From Streptomyces sp. SLBN-118 (GTDB taxonomy: Bacteria > Actinomycetota > Actinomycetes > Streptomycetales > Streptomycetaceae): a stretch of 64,000 nucleotides of DNA. The first letter of the stretch is position 1; every line of letters starts with the position of its first letter. Where the stretch lies: the NCBI RefSeq assembly GCF_006715635.1, contig NZ_VFNP01000001.1:3100001-3164000 (forward strand), written 5' to 3'. Below the pieces are notes generated by a model that was given only the letters and a program-made list of their open reading frames with translations, was not told where the DNA came from and ran no database searches. The position numbers and the translations under genes were made by a program. Of the stretch, positions 16,946 through 25,906 are shown in pieces.

Positions 16946-17641
16946 CTAGACCAGACGACGAGCCGTCGCCCATCGGGTCAATTCGTGCCGATTCGAGAGC
17001 TGCAACTTGCGCAGCACCGCGGACACATGGGACTCCACGGTCTTCACCGAGATGAACAGCTGCTTCGCGATTTCCTTGTACGCGTAGCCCCGCGCGATCA
17101 GCCGCAGAACTTCCCGTTCGCGCTGAGTGAGCCGATCGAGGTCCTCGTCCACCGGCGGCGCGTCCGTCGAGGCGAACGCGTCGAGCACGAAGCCCGCGAG
17201 CCGCGGCGAGAACACCGCGTCCCCGTCCTGGACCCGGAAGATCGAGTCGACCAGGTCCGTGCCGGTGATGGTCTTGGTGACATAGCCGCGCGCACCGCCC
17301 CGGATGACCCCGATGACGTCCTCGGCGGCGTCCGAGACGGACAGCGCCAGGAACCGTACGGGGTTCTCGGCGGACGCCATGAGGGGGGCGCAGCGGCGCA
17401 GCACCTCCACCCCGCCGCCGCCCGGCAGATGCACGTCGAGCAGGACCACCTCGGGCCGGGTCGCCGTGATCACGGTGACCGCCTGGTCCACGTCGGCGGC
17501 CTCGCCGACCACCTCGACACCGGTGGTGGCGGTCTGGCCGATTTCCGCCTGCACGCCAGTGCGGAACATCCGGTGGTCGTCGACGAGCACGACCCGTACG
17601 CGCCGCTGTGCGGTCTCTCCCGCAGCCTCGGTCTCGGTCAT
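16946..17641 (-). CDS. NarL/LuxR-type response regulator
   Basis: A 231-residue response regulator. The receiver domain has the acidic pair DDH, the phosphoacceptor Asp in LLDVHLPGGGG, and the conserved Thr/Lys region (ALSVS, KTITG). The LuxR-type helix-turn-helix (about 165-225) reads LTQREREVLRLIARGYAYKEIAKQL in overlapping segments. Its start overlaps the stop of the upstream histidine kinase by four bases, so they are a pair. The adjacent PspC genes suggest its targets concern envelope stress. Confidence 0.92.
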   Translation of the reverse strand: MTETEAAGETAQRRVRVVLVDDHRMFRTGVQAEIGQTATTGVEVVGEAADVDQAVTVITATRPEVVLLDVHLPGGGGVEVLRRCAPLMASAENPVRFLALSVSDAAEDVIGVIRGGARGYVTKTITGTDLVDSIFRVQDGDAVFSPRLAGFVLDAFASTDAPPVDEDLDRLTQREREVLRLIARGYAYKEIAKQLFISVKTVESHVSAVLRKLQLSNRHELTRWATARRLV

Positions 17642-18930
17642 TCGCTCGCCCTCTCCATCTCCAGCTCGACCTCGGTGCCCCCACCGGGCACCGAGCGAAG
17701 CCGTGCCGTGCCGCCGTTGCGCTGCATCCGGCCGATGATCGATTCTCTTACGCCCATCCGGTCCTGGGGTACCGAATCCGGATCGAAGCCGGGCCCCCGG
17801 TCCCGTACGGAGACGAAGACGGTCCGGCCCTCGACCTCCGCATAGACCTGCACCGCCCCGCCCTCGCCACCGTACTTGGCCGCATTGACCATCGCCTCGC
17901 GCGCGGCCTGCATCTGTGCGACGAGTTTCTCGTCCAGCGGGCAGTCGCCGACAACCACGACCTCCAGCGGGACGCCATGCTTGTCCTCGACTTCGGCCGC
18001 CGCCTTCTTCACCGCGTCGGCGAGGGTGTCGGGTTCCTCGTCCTCGTCCTTGCCGGTGCCCTCGGGTTTGTAGAGCCAGTTCCGCAGCTCGCGCTCCTGG
18101 GCGCGGGCGAGCCTGCGTACTTCGCCTCCGTCGTCGGCGTTGCGCTGGATCAGGGTGAGGGTGTGCAGGACGGAGTCATGGACGTGCGCGGCGACTTCGG
18201 CACGTTCCTGGGCCCGGATGCGCATCGTCCGCTCCTCCGAGAGGTCCTGGGTCATCCGCACCAGCCAGGGCCCCGCGAGCAGTGCGACACCGGCGATCAC
18301 GGCAATGGCCGCGGTCAGTACGTTGCCGAGCTGGGCGGCCGAGCCGCGGACCACGATGAAGACGGTCAGGCCCATGCCGACGAGGGCGACGCCTGCCAGC
18401 GCCCGGCCCAGCTGCAGCAGCCTGCGGCGGCGTCCGACCTCGGTCCAACGGGCCCGGCGCGCGTTGTCCGCCTGCCGCCACACCAGCACCACACCGGCGC
18501 CGATCAGCAGGATGGGCCAGACATTGCGGCCGGCACTGCTGCCCATCTGCACACTGCCCGCGAAGATCGCGGCACCGATGAGCAGGGCGACCATGGCGAA
18601 GAGCTGGCCCTTGTCGGGTTTGCGCAGCCTGCGTCTGCCGTCGGCCATGGTCTCGAAGACGGAGCGCGGCTCGGCGGTCCTGCCCCCCACGCCGAGCGGC
18701 ACGACGATCCAGAAGACGGCGTACAGGAGCACGCCGAGGCCGTCGGCCATGAACAGGCCGAGGAAGACGAGCCGTACCCAGATGACCGGCAGTCCCAGAT
18801 GGCCCGCGAGGCCCCGTGCCACACCGCCGAGCATCCGGCCGTCCGCGCTGCGGTACAGCTTGCGCAGCGGCTGCTCCTCCGGCACGGGGGCACGGGAGGG
18901 TCCGGCGGGTCGGGGCGCGGCGACTGGCAT
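17638..18930 (-). CDS. sensor histidine kinase with N-terminal PspC domain
   Basis: A 430-residue kinase. Residues about 22-85 form a PspC domain (LYRSADGRMLGGVARGLAGHLG, split here by its membrane turn), followed by several membrane helices to about residue 215. The dimerisation and phosphoacceptor box is EVAAHVHDSVLHTL, typical of the HisKA_3 group, and the ATPase has NAAKYGG, DRGPGFD and MGVRESI. Partner: the overlapping response regulator. PspC domains sense envelope damage, so this is likely an envelope-stress sensor. It is divergent from a second PspC protein. Confidence 0.92.
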   Translation of the reverse strand: MPVAAPRPAGPSRAPVPEEQPLRKLYRSADGRMLGGVARGLAGHLGLPVIWVRLVFLGLFMADGLGVLLYAVFWIVVPLGVGGRTAEPRSVFETMADGRRRLRKPDKGQLFAMVALLIGAAIFAGSVQMGSSAGRNVWPILLIGAGVVLVWRQADNARRARWTEVGRRRRLLQLGRALAGVALVGMGLTVFIVVRGSAAQLGNVLTAAIAVIAGVALLAGPWLVRMTQDLSEERTMRIRAQERAEVAAHVHDSVLHTLTLIQRNADDGGEVRRLARAQERELRNWLYKPEGTGKDEDEEPDTLADAVKKAAAEVEDKHGVPLEVVVVGDCPLDEKLVAQMQAAREAMVNAAKYGGEGGAVQVYAEVEGRTVFVSVRDRGPGFDPDSVPQDRMGVRESIIGRMQRNGGTARLRSVPGGGTEVELEMERASE

Positions 18931-19082
18931 GTTCCGATCGTCACACGCGGGCAGAGGCCGCGGTATCAGGGGCGTCCCTTAAACCGACCCTGATCCGTGC
19001 CCGGGTGCGGGCGGGCGATATCAGGGAAGGGCCAGGGTCGGCGTGGGTGCCGCGGGGGCGCACGGCCCGTCACCATGGACGT

Positions 19083-20393
19083 ATGACTCAGCCGACCACT
19101 TCGCCTCAGGCGCAGCCGGATGTGCCGCCCGAGGCGCAGCAGTTGCGCCGTGCCTCCCGCCAGAAGGTCGTGGCCGGTGTCTGCGGCGGGCTCGGGCGGT
19201 ACTGCGACGTGGACCCGGTGATCTTCCGGATCGTGATCGGCGTGCTCTCCGTGACCGGCGGTCTCGGCCTGATCTTCTACGGCTTCGCCTGGCTGCTGAT
19301 CCCGTTGGAGGGCGAGGAGGAGAACGAGATCCGCAGGCTGCTGTCGGGCCGGGTCGAGGGCGCTTCGCTGGCGGCCGTGCTGCTGGCGCTGATCGGCTGC
19401 GGAGTGTTCCTGTCGATGCTGAGCAACGGCGGGACGCTCGCCTTCGCCGCGATGCTCTCGCTCGCGGTCGCGGGCGCGGCCGTGTGGTCGCAGCGCCGCC
19501 GTGTCACGGCGCCCGGCGGTGTGCCGCTGGATGCGGGGACGGCCCACGCGGTGGCCGAGGCCCCGCCGGAGACCAAGGCGCCGCCCGTGCGCGACAGCCC
19601 CTCGTGGTGGCGGGACCCGATCGTCAAGGACGGCACGACGGGCCCGGTGGCTTCGGGCTATCTGTGGGGCCCGGCCGACGCGGTCGCGGAGGCGGTACCG
19701 CGCGCGGAGGCCGGAGTGCCGCTGCGGCGGCCCACGGCCTCGGCTCCCCCACAGTCGCGCGGCCCGCGCGGAATCGGGGGCACAGTCTTCCTGCTCGCGC
19801 TGATCGCCGGGGGTCTGGGCACCGGGCTCAGCTGGGACATCAATCCGCTGGGCACGAGCCTGCAGATCGGACTGGCCTGCGCGCTGGCGGTGTTCGGGCT
19901 CGGCCTGCTGGTCAGCTCGCTGCTGGGCCGTACCGGCTTCGGCACGGTCATGATGACGATGATCACGGCGGCGCTGCTGGCCGGCGCGGCCGCGCTGCCC
20001 AAGGACATCAGCACCGACTGGGTGCGCAAGGGCTGGAAACCCGCCACCGTCGCAGCCGTGCAGGAGCACTACGAACTGGGCTCGGGCGACGCCACCCTCG
20101 ATCTGTCGTCCCTCGCCGTGCCCGCGGGGCAGACGCTGTCGACGACGGCCGAGGTCGGGGCGGGCCGGCTCAAGGTGGTCGTGCCGAAGAACGCGCCGGT
20201 CACAGTACGGGCCGAGACGGGCATCGGCGACATCCGTCTCCCCGACGACGCGCCGAACGACATCGACGTCTCGGCCGGCAAGGAACGGCAGCGGACTCTG
20301 CCCGCCCCCGCGGGGACGAAGCCGTCGGGCACCGTGGAGCTGCAACTCGAAGTGGGCATCGGACAGGTGGAGGTGACCCGTGCCGCGTCGTGA
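19083..20393 (+). CDS. PspC domain-containing membrane protein
   Basis: A 436-residue protein. PspC domain at about 20-80 (QKVVAGVCGGLGRYCDVDP, then a membrane helix and WLLIPLE), several further helices up to about residue 310, then a soluble domain resembling the DUF4097-like / LiaF C-terminal beta-helix (TTAEVGAGRLKVVVP, AETGIGDIRLP, VELQLEVGIGQVEV). LiaF-like proteins restrain envelope-stress kinases, which fits the divergent PspC kinase; that functional link is inference. ATG at 19083. Confidence 0.84.
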   Translation: MTQPTTSPQAQPDVPPEAQQLRRASRQKVVAGVCGGLGRYCDVDPVIFRIVIGVLSVTGGLGLIFYGFAWLLIPLEGEEENEIRRLLSGRVEGASLAAVLLALIGCGVFLSMLSNGGTLAFAAMLSLAVAGAAVWSQRRRVTAPGGVPLDAGTAHAVAEAPPETKAPPVRDSPSWWRDPIVKDGTTGPVASGYLWGPADAVAEAVPRAEAGVPLRRPTASAPPQSRGPRGIGGTVFLLALIAGGLGTGLSWDINPLGTSLQIGLACALAVFGLGLLVSSLLGRTGFGTVMMTMITAALLAGAAALPKDISTDWVRKGWKPATVAAVQEHYELGSGDATLDLSSLAVPAGQTLSTTAEVGAGRLKVVVPKNAPVTVRAETGIGDIRLPDDAPNDIDVSAGKERQRTLPAPAGTKPSGTVELQLEVGIGQVEVTRAAS

Positions 20394-20655
20394 ACTCCGG
20401 CATGGCTTCCGGCCGGGCAAGCTGGTCGCGGGTCTCGCCGTGCTGGCCGCAGCGCTGCTGTACGCGGGCGACGCGGCCGGCTGGTGGCAGACACCCTGGT
20501 TCGTGGTCTTCCCGGTCGTCTTCGGCGGTCTGTTCCTGGCCGGGGCGGTGACCTGGGCGCACTACGGGATCCGTCGCCGCCGCTCGGCCAGAAGGGCGTC
20601 GAGCGAGAACACCGCGGCACCGGCGAGCACCAGCGGCAGCCAGGCCATGAGGTAG
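20380..20655 (+). CDS. small two-helix membrane protein
   Basis: A 91-residue protein from a GTG inside the end of the PspC gene (14-base overlap), so translation is coupled. Two hydrophobic helices (about 16-33 and 42-61) are followed by a basic RRRRSARR stretch and a polar tail. I recognise no family. The overlap suggests it works with the PspC/LiaF-like protein. The region beyond its stop is rearranged, so the last residues may not be original. Confidence 0.75.
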   Translation: MPRRELRHGFRPGKLVAGLAVLAAALLYAGDAAGWWQTPWFVVFPVVFGGLFLAGAVTWAHYGIRRRRSARRASSENTAAPASTSGSQAMR

Positions 20656-20739
20656 GCCAGATCACTGGCGTACTGCTGTTGCAGGGTCTCCGGTCATGGA
20701 GCCTGTACGTGTACTGATCGCCCTCAGGATCAGCAACGA

Positions 20740-21088
20740 GACGGCCGCGGCCCTCTACCAATATGCCTACAGGGGTCAACTTCCTGCCCGGCCCGGATGG
20801 CGCGCGGCGGCAGCGGTGCGGTCCCGCGGCACGGTCGCGCGGCGACGGCCGCGGGCGGGCGAGCCGGACGATCGCCACCGCCGTCAGCAGCGGGGAGCGA
20901 CCGCGGTGAACTCGCGGTACGTCACGAGCACGTCGTCCGCCCGGTCGGCGCCCCAGGCAGCCGGCCGCCGATGATGACGGGGCCGACCTCGTGCAGCCGG
21001 AAAGTGAGCGGGTGACGACGCCGAAGTTGCCGCCACCGCCCCGGATCGGCCAGATCAGATCCGGATGCTCCGCCCAGAACCCCTTGAC
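20740..21088 (-). pseudogene. FAD-linked oxidase (berberine-bridge-like) fragment, middle part
   Basis: Reading leftwards from 21088, the peptides EHPDLIWPIRGGGGNFGVVTR, then in a second frame TFRLHEVGPVIIGGRL, then VTYREFTAV and LLTAVAIVRLA appear in the order found in FAD-binding oxidoreductases of the BBE-like family. The frame changes at least twice, and the N-terminal FAD P-loop part and the C-terminus are missing. The missing following part is found at 28440-28770 on the opposite strand. Confidence 0.8.
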
Positions 21089-21112
21089 ACGTTTTGCATA
21101 ATGCAAAAGTAC
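21084..21112 (+). promoter_or_regulatory. clc promoter with MarR-type operator
   Basis: TTGACA at 21084-21089 is an ideal -35. The perfect 17-base palindrome TTTTGCATAATGCAAAA (21092-21108) fills the spacer and reaches the -10 position, so a bound dimer would block polymerase. The same core recurs at four other places near the marR gene. Confidence 0.75.
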
Positions 21113-21125
21113 GGAAGGGGAAGGG

Positions 21126-22913
21126 ATGGGCGCCACTCAGACGATCGGACACGGCGAGCAGTCCAGGGCTGCGGAGAGCGTCGTCACCCCCGTGGGAAGA
21201 GCGGCGGGGCTGCTCAGCGCACCCTGGGGCCTGATGGCGCTCGCCGTGGTGATCGGCGCCGGAGCCGGTGCGGGCTCGGTCGTCTTCCGCTGGTGCATCA
21301 CGACCTTCACCCGCCTGTTCTCCGGCCACGCCGACTACGCGGCCTCGCACGGCACGGGCAACCCGCACTTGCCCTGGCTCGGGCCGTACTTCGTGCTGCT
21401 CGCCCCGGTGGTCGGCGGGCTGCTGTACGGGCCGCTGGTGCACCGCTTCGCCAAGGAGGCACTCGGGCACGGGGTGCCGGAGGTGATGCTCGCGGTCGCT
21501 CAGCGCGGCGGCCGGATCAGCCCGAAGGTCGCGGTGGTCAAGACACTGGCTTCCGCCCTGACCATCGGCTCCGGCGGTTCAGTGGGCCGCGAGGGTCCGA
21601 TCGTGCAGATCGGTTCCGCCCTTGGCTCCACCCTGGGGCGGGTGACGAAGGTGGCCGAGGAGCGGATGAAGCTGCTGGTCGCGTGCGGCGCGGCGGGCGG
21701 CATCGCCGCGACCTTCAACGCCCCACTGGCCGGGGTGTTCTTCGCCATGGAGCTGATCCTGGGCACCTTCTCCGCAGAGGCGTTCGGCGCGACCGTCCTG
21801 TCCAGCGTCACCGCGAGCGTGATCGGCCGCGCCGCCTTCGGTGACGTCGCCTTCCTGACCCTGCCCGCATTCCACGTCGACCATCTCGCACAGTACGGCC
21901 TGTTCGCCCTGCTCGGCGTCACCGCAGCCATGGTCGGCGCGGGCTTCGCCCGGGTGCTGTATCTGATCGAGGACGCCTGTGACTGGGCATGGCGCGGCCC
22001 GGAGTGGCTGCGCCCCGCGGCCGGCGGGCTGGCGCTCGGCCTAGTGCTGCTCGCCCTGCCGGAGATGTACGGGGTCGGCTACCCGGTACTGGAGAAGGCC
22101 ACCGAGGGCGGGTACGCGGTCGGCTTCCTGCTGCTGTTGCTGGTGGGCAAGATGCTGGCGACCAGCGTGACCGTCGGGATCGGCGGCTCGGGCGGGGTGT
22201 TCGCACCGAGCCTGTTCATCGGGGCGATGCTTGGTGCCGCGTACGGCGCGGGCGTCCACCACCTGCTGCCCGGGTCGGCCGACTCCGTTGGGGCATACGC
22301 GCTGGTGGGCATGGGTGCCGTCTTCGCCGGCGCCTCCCATGCTCCTGTCACCGCCGTGGTGATCCTTTTCGAGCTGACCGGCGAGTACTCGATCATCCTG
22401 CCGCTGATGCTGGCCATCGTGCTGGCCACCACCGTCAGCCGCCTGCTCTCGAACGACACGATCTACACCCTCAAACTGCGCCGCCGCGGCATCGACCTCG
22501 ACGGCCCTGCCCCTGGGGCCAAGATCGGCGCGCAGCAGGTCGGCTCCGTCATGGATCCCCTGCCCTCACCGCTACCGGCGTCGACCGAACTCGCGGACGC
22601 CGCCGAACTGTTGAGCCTCTCCGGGAACGGGGCACTACCGGTTGTCGATACCTCCGGACACTACGTGGGTGTCGTCACCGCCCAGGCCATCGCCGAGGCG
22701 CTGGCGGAGCAGCCGGACGCGGTCCCGGCGGTGGTGGGGCAGCTCGCCGAGCCACCCGCACCCGTCACGACCGACCAGCCCCTCGCACAGGCGCTGCACA
22801 CTCTCCTCTCGGCAGCAGGCACCGGGGTACCCGTCCTCGACCCCGCACACGGCAGGCCGGTCGGCTGGCTCAGCCATCAGAGCGCACTGCGTGCGGTGCA
22901 CGCGGCCGCATAG
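21126..22913 (+). CDS. ClC-type chloride channel / H+-Cl- antiporter with CBS pair
   Basis: A 595-residue ClC protein with about a dozen membrane segments. The anion-selectivity motifs are present: GSGGS, GREGP with the gating Glu, GGSGGVFAPSL and the later helix region. FNAPLAGVFFAMEL is also typical. The C-terminal 130 residues form two CBS modules (MDPLPSPLPASTELADAA, VVTAQAIAEAL, then a second), which bind adenine nucleotides and regulate transport. An AGGGGAAGGG ribosome site precedes the ATG. A palindromic operator overlaps the promoter, so it is probably repressed by the MarR protein encoded 1 kb downstream. Confidence 0.94.
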   Translation: MGATQTIGHGEQSRAAESVVTPVGRAAGLLSAPWGLMALAVVIGAGAGAGSVVFRWCITTFTRLFSGHADYAASHGTGNPHLPWLGPYFVLLAPVVGGLLYGPLVHRFAKEALGHGVPEVMLAVAQRGGRISPKVAVVKTLASALTIGSGGSVGREGPIVQIGSALGSTLGRVTKVAEERMKLLVACGAAGGIAATFNAPLAGVFFAMELILGTFSAEAFGATVLSSVTASVIGRAAFGDVAFLTLPAFHVDHLAQYGLFALLGVTAAMVGAGFARVLYLIEDACDWAWRGPEWLRPAAGGLALGLVLLALPEMYGVGYPVLEKATEGGYAVGFLLLLLVGKMLATSVTVGIGGSGGVFAPSLFIGAMLGAAYGAGVHHLLPGSADSVGAYALVGMGAVFAGASHAPVTAVVILFELTGEYSIILPLMLAIVLATTVSRLLSNDTIYTLKLRRRGIDLDGPAPGAKIGAQQVGSVMDPLPSPLPASTELADAAELLSLSGNGALPVVDTSGHYVGVVTAQAIAEALAEQPDAVPAVVGQLAEPPAPVTTDQPLAQALHTLLSAAGTGVPVLDPAHGRPVGWLSHQSALRAVHAAA

Positions 22914-22952
22914 GCGGCACCCCGAGGGCGCCCAGACCACGATTCACCTATA

Positions 22953-22965
22953 TTGCACTGTGCAA
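22953..22965 (+). promoter_or_regulatory. MarR-type operator palindrome
   Basis: TTGCACTGTGCAA, a perfect 13-base palindrome, one of the family of TTGCAY-N-RTGCAA sites in this segment. It lies 200 bases before the zinc-ribbon gene and 40 bases after clc. Confidence 0.65.
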
Positions 22966-23162
22966 AAAAATGGGTACGAGTGACTAGCCGGATGCTTCGC
23001 ACATGGGCGTAGAGATCGAAGTCCGGCAGCCAATGAGATTGAATCTCAGCATGCGGACTTCTCGATTCTAGCCAGATGCAGACGATCAGGTCAGCGGATC
23101 TTCACTCGCAGGAGTGGTGCGAAGGACAGGCCCAGCAGGCAGCTCGTTCCAGGAGGTGGACC

Positions 23163-23408
23163 ATGCGCACAAAGCACATTCAGCGCGCCTACTCGTTCGC
23201 GTGCCTCGACTGCGGGCACGGCTGGGAAGGCATATACGACATCGACGTGACCGTGGACGAGCACGCCCGGATCACCGCGGCCTATCTGCACGACGACCAG
23301 CGCGTGCCCTCACCCCTGCAGTCTCCGCAGTGCCCCGCCTGCGAAGGCCACAAGATCCGCATCATGCGGCCGGGTCGCGTCGCCTCCGCACACCTGTATG
23401 AGACCTGA
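23163..23408 (+). CDS. small zinc-ribbon protein
   Basis: An 81-residue protein with two CxxC knuckles (CLDCGHGWEG at about 14-23 and CPACEGHKIR near residue 61), which would bind one zinc. The spacer is acidic. The family is unknown to me; zinc ribbons of this size are often accessory nucleic-acid or protein-binding factors. AGGAGG lies six bases before the ATG. The upstream TTGCAC-T-GTGCAA palindrome suggests the same MarR control as clc. Confidence 0.75.
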   Translation: MRTKHIQRAYSFACLDCGHGWEGIYDIDVTVDEHARITAAYLHDDQRVPSPLQSPQCPACEGHKIRIMRPGRVASAHLYET

Positions 23409-23721
23409 GCGCCGCTGCAGGGGCACCACCACCAAACCCCAGCACCATCGAGGGCTCGGCCCCGTTGCTCGGATCGGGACATTTCGCACAACGCAAACAC
23501 GCGTGTCACCCAATTGGCCGTCAGCGACGACGCACCTCTCGTCGCCACCCGGCCGGTACATGGCTGTCACCCTCGACGAACAGAGCGTTCCATCCTCCGC
23601 CGTCTGGGTCCAGGTGTTCCTGTGACAACCACCCGCGCACGCCCGGCACATGGCGACCCGCAGCGCGCCTTCATATGACACACCGGGATCAGGCAGCGCG
23701 GTCCGCACCTGCGCGATTCCC
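23409..23721. other. Gap between zinc-ribbon gene and marR
   Basis: No gene is supported. The only structure seen is a poor relative of the operator (TTTCGCACAACGCAAA, 23482-23497) and the perfect operator that follows at 23722. Confidence 0.5.
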
Positions 23722-23734
23722 TTGCATTATGCAA
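23722..23734 (+). promoter_or_regulatory. MarR-type operator palindrome
   Basis: TTGCATTATGCAA, a perfect palindrome 53 bases beyond the marR stop codon. No intact gene starts on either side of it, so any target has been lost or lies further away. Confidence 0.65.
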
Positions 23735-23787
23735 AACGAGCGGCGGGCGGAGAAGTTCGGCCAGGGTCCGACGGCACCTCGAGCGGC

Positions 23788-24324
23788 TCAGGCGTCGCGG
23801 GCGACCGGGATATCCACAGCCCAACCCAGCGGATGCGGCTCCGCATCGTCGAGCGCCGGTGCGAGGGGCTCTCCCCCGGCCGCGTTGAAGGCGGCCAGGG
23901 CCTCGATGAGTGCCAGCCGCTGGGTCGGGGTGAGCCGTTCGATGATCGCGGCGATCTCGGCGCGGCGCCGGGCGGTGACGTCCTCGACCGTGCGCCGCCC
24001 CTCGTCCGTGAGCTGCAGCAGGGTCTCGCGGCGGTTGGCGGGATTGGCCTGCCGGTCGGCGAGCCCGGCCGCGATCAGCCGGTCGACCATCCGCATCGCG
24101 GTGGACGGCGCCACCCGGAGCAGGTCGGCGAGCGCGACCAGCTTGGTGGCCCCGCGCGTGGACAGCACCACCAGCATCCGGAACTGCGGCAGCGTCACCC
24201 GCTCCTCGACCGCCGCGAGGGAACGGGCGGAGACCGCCACCAGCAGTCGGGACGCGGTCAGCGCCGCACGGGTCACCGCGTCCACATCGTCCATCGCCCC
24301 CGCAGGGGCCTCGCGCTCCGGCAT
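23788..24324 (-). CDS. MarR family transcriptional regulator
   Basis: A 178-residue MarR protein. The winged helix is clear: LPQFRMLVVLSTRGATKLVALADLL, the recognition helix APSTAMRMVDRLIAAGL, and the wing DRQANPANRRETLLQLTDEG (segments quoted separately, about residues 45-115). Flanking helices form the dimer interface. The start is 34 bases after the phosphatase stop, so the two form an operon. The cluster of TTGCAT-N-ATGCAA palindromes around the gene is the expected operator type; the ligand is unknown, though MarR proteins often answer small aromatic or oxidising compounds. Confidence 0.93.
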   Translation of the reverse strand: MPEREAPAGAMDDVDAVTRAALTASRLLVAVSARSLAAVEERVTLPQFRMLVVLSTRGATKLVALADLLRVAPSTAMRMVDRLIAAGLADRQANPANRRETLLQLTDEGRRTVEDVTARRRAEIAAIIERLTPTQRLALIEALAAFNAAGGEPLAPALDDAEPHPLGWAVDIPVARDA

Positions 24325-24358
24325 AGGTCCTTTCTACCGTGCCGAAGTCCCTGCTCAC

Positions 24359-25447
24359 TCACACGATGGGAACAGATTTTCCTTGCCCATGACCGTGGTA
24401 GCGGAGCAGGAGCATCGCAGCGTCGTCATGGGGCGGCCCGCTGGCGTGCTGGGCAAGATCCGCGCGCAGGGCGCCCAGGGCGCGGTGCGCGTCTGGGTCC
24501 TTCAGCAGGTGCGCCCGCTCGCCGAGCGGATAGAAGCGGCCGTCCTCGTCTCGGGCCTCGGTGACTCCGTCGGTGTACAGCAGGAGCTGCTCGCCCGGCG
24601 CGAAGTCCACCCGATAGGGCTTCGGGCCCTCAGCGCCGTGCGCGCCCAGGCCCAGCGGAAGGGCGTGGGCGGGCGGCTGCGGGAAGTCGGCCGTGCCGTC
24701 CCGGCGGACGACCATCGGAGCCGGATGCCCGTAGTTGAGGAAGACGACCGCGTGGCCCGTGCCGATCTCGGCGAGAATCGCGGTGACGAACTTCTCGCCC
24801 TCCAACTCCCGGGCCACGCTCCGCTCCAGCCGCTCCCCCAGCCCCACCAGATCCGGCTCGTCGTGGGCGGCCTCCCGGAAGGCGCCCAACACCACGGCGG
24901 CGGTCTCGACCGCGGCCAGCCCCTTGCCCTGCACATCTCCGACAATCACCCGCACGCCGTGCGGCGAGGCCACCACCTCGTACAGGTCGCCGCCGATACG
25001 TGCCTCGGCGACCGCAGAGGTGTACGACACCGCCGCCTGCAGCGATCCAGCAGTCAGCGGCACCGGCCGCAGCAGCACCCGTTGGGCGACCTCCGCGATC
25101 GACCGCACGCTGGCCAGCTCCGCCTCTCGGCGGGAGCGCATCACTGCGGCTGCGATGCCGATGCCCGTCACACCCGCCACCGCCGCCATCGAGGCGAATC
25201 CCCGGCTCTCCTCGAACAGTCCGTTGTACAGGCCGAGCCCCATGGAAAGCAGTAGGGCCACCGCACCGATCACGGCGGTGCGGCGCCACCCTCCGACCAG
25301 GCCGGCGAAGGCGGGCCCGAGCGACACAAGGGGCAAGAGGCCGACCCCGGGCCCGGCCACGACATCCACGCCCGCGACCACCGCCATCGCCACGATCGGC
25401 GTGCTGGACAACACTGTCGAGCTTGATGGCGGCTTCTTCTCGGTCAT
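24359..25447 (-). CDS. membrane-bound PP2C / SpoIIE-type phosphatase
   Basis: A 362-residue protein. Three or four membrane helices occupy about residues 15-105, then a PP2C-like SpoIIE domain with metal-binding and catalytic motifs ARIGGDLYE, VGDVQGKG, NYGHPAP, YTDGVTEARD and HDDAAMLLL. Such enzymes dephosphorylate anti-sigma factor antagonists in partner-switching systems. ATG at 25447 has GGAG upstream; the frame stays open further upstream from a TTG without a ribosome site. marR follows directly, and a degenerate operator lies 58 bases upstream, consistent with autoregulation. Confidence 0.9.
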   Translation of the reverse strand: MTEKKPPSSSTVLSSTPIVAMAVVAGVDVVAGPGVGLLPLVSLGPAFAGLVGGWRRTAVIGAVALLLSMGLGLYNGLFEESRGFASMAAVAGVTGIGIAAAVMRSRREAELASVRSIAEVAQRVLLRPVPLTAGSLQAAVSYTSAVAEARIGGDLYEVVASPHGVRVIVGDVQGKGLAAVETAAVVLGAFREAAHDEPDLVGLGERLERSVARELEGEKFVTAILAEIGTGHAVVFLNYGHPAPMVVRRDGTADFPQPPAHALPLGLGAHGAEGPKPYRVDFAPGEQLLLYTDGVTEARDEDGRFYPLGERAHLLKDPDAHRALGALRADLAQHASGPPHDDAAMLLLRYHGHGQGKSVPIV

Positions 25448-25504
25448 CACGCACTCCAGCGGGGTCGCAGCACTGGAGAGCCGCCGCAGGCGCCCCTCCC
25501 CCAC

Positions 25505-25521
25505 CTTTAGACTATGCAAAG
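25505..25521 (-). promoter_or_regulatory. degenerate MarR-type operator before the phosphatase-marR operon
   Basis: Minus strand reads CTTTGCATAGTCTAAAG, matching 12 of 17 positions of the clc operator with the left half-site intact. It sits inside a perfect 8-bp inverted repeat (CCACCTTT at 25501-25508, AAAGGTGG at 25518-25525). Confidence 0.5.
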
Positions 25522-25571
25522 GTGGCTCTCTCGGGACGGTTCTTGCCCCGGCCTTTTACCCAATCGAGCCC

Positions 25572-25900
25572 ATGGCGCACAGAGACACCACCACCTGCCC
25601 TCAGCCGCCCACCGGGGTGGCGGTGTGCGGCCCTAGGACTGCCGATCCTCTTCTTCCGCGCGGGACTTGGGCCGCTCTTCGGGAAACGGCTCCTCCTGCT
25701 GCACCACACCGGGCGCCCCACCGGACTCGACCGCCGGGTGGTCCTGGAAGTGGCGGCGTACGAGCGGGCCGATGAGAGCTGGACCGTCGCCTCCGGCTTC
25801 GGACCAAAGTCCGACTGGTACCAGAACCTGCGCGAACAAGGGCGATGCGCTGCGAAGCGCCGAGAGGAGTTCGCCGGGAATCATCCGCACCACTGGGCAT
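25572..25900 (+). pseudogene. deazaflavin-dependent nitroreductase fragment
   Basis: ATG at 25572 begins MAHRDT, but the recognisable body (LPILFFRAGLGPLFGKRLLLL, HHTGR, VASGFGPKSDWYQNLREQG) is in the next frame, so a frameshift lies in the ACCACCACC run near 25590. After about residue 95 similarity to the F420/deazaflavin-dependent oxidoreductase family stops abruptly; the final 50 residues are missing. It is probably non-functional. Confidence 0.75.
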
Positions 25901-25906
25901 CTCATT

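Noticed and set aside
22975..23065. tRNA-like fold between clc and the zinc-ribbon gene
   Set aside because: No acceptor/T-arm consensus (GTTCRANNC) and no anticodon arm could be drawn.
23482..23497. TTTCGCACAACGCAAA as a sixth MarR operator
   Set aside because: Spacing and half-sites do not match TTGCAY-N-RTGCAA; chance resemblance is likely.
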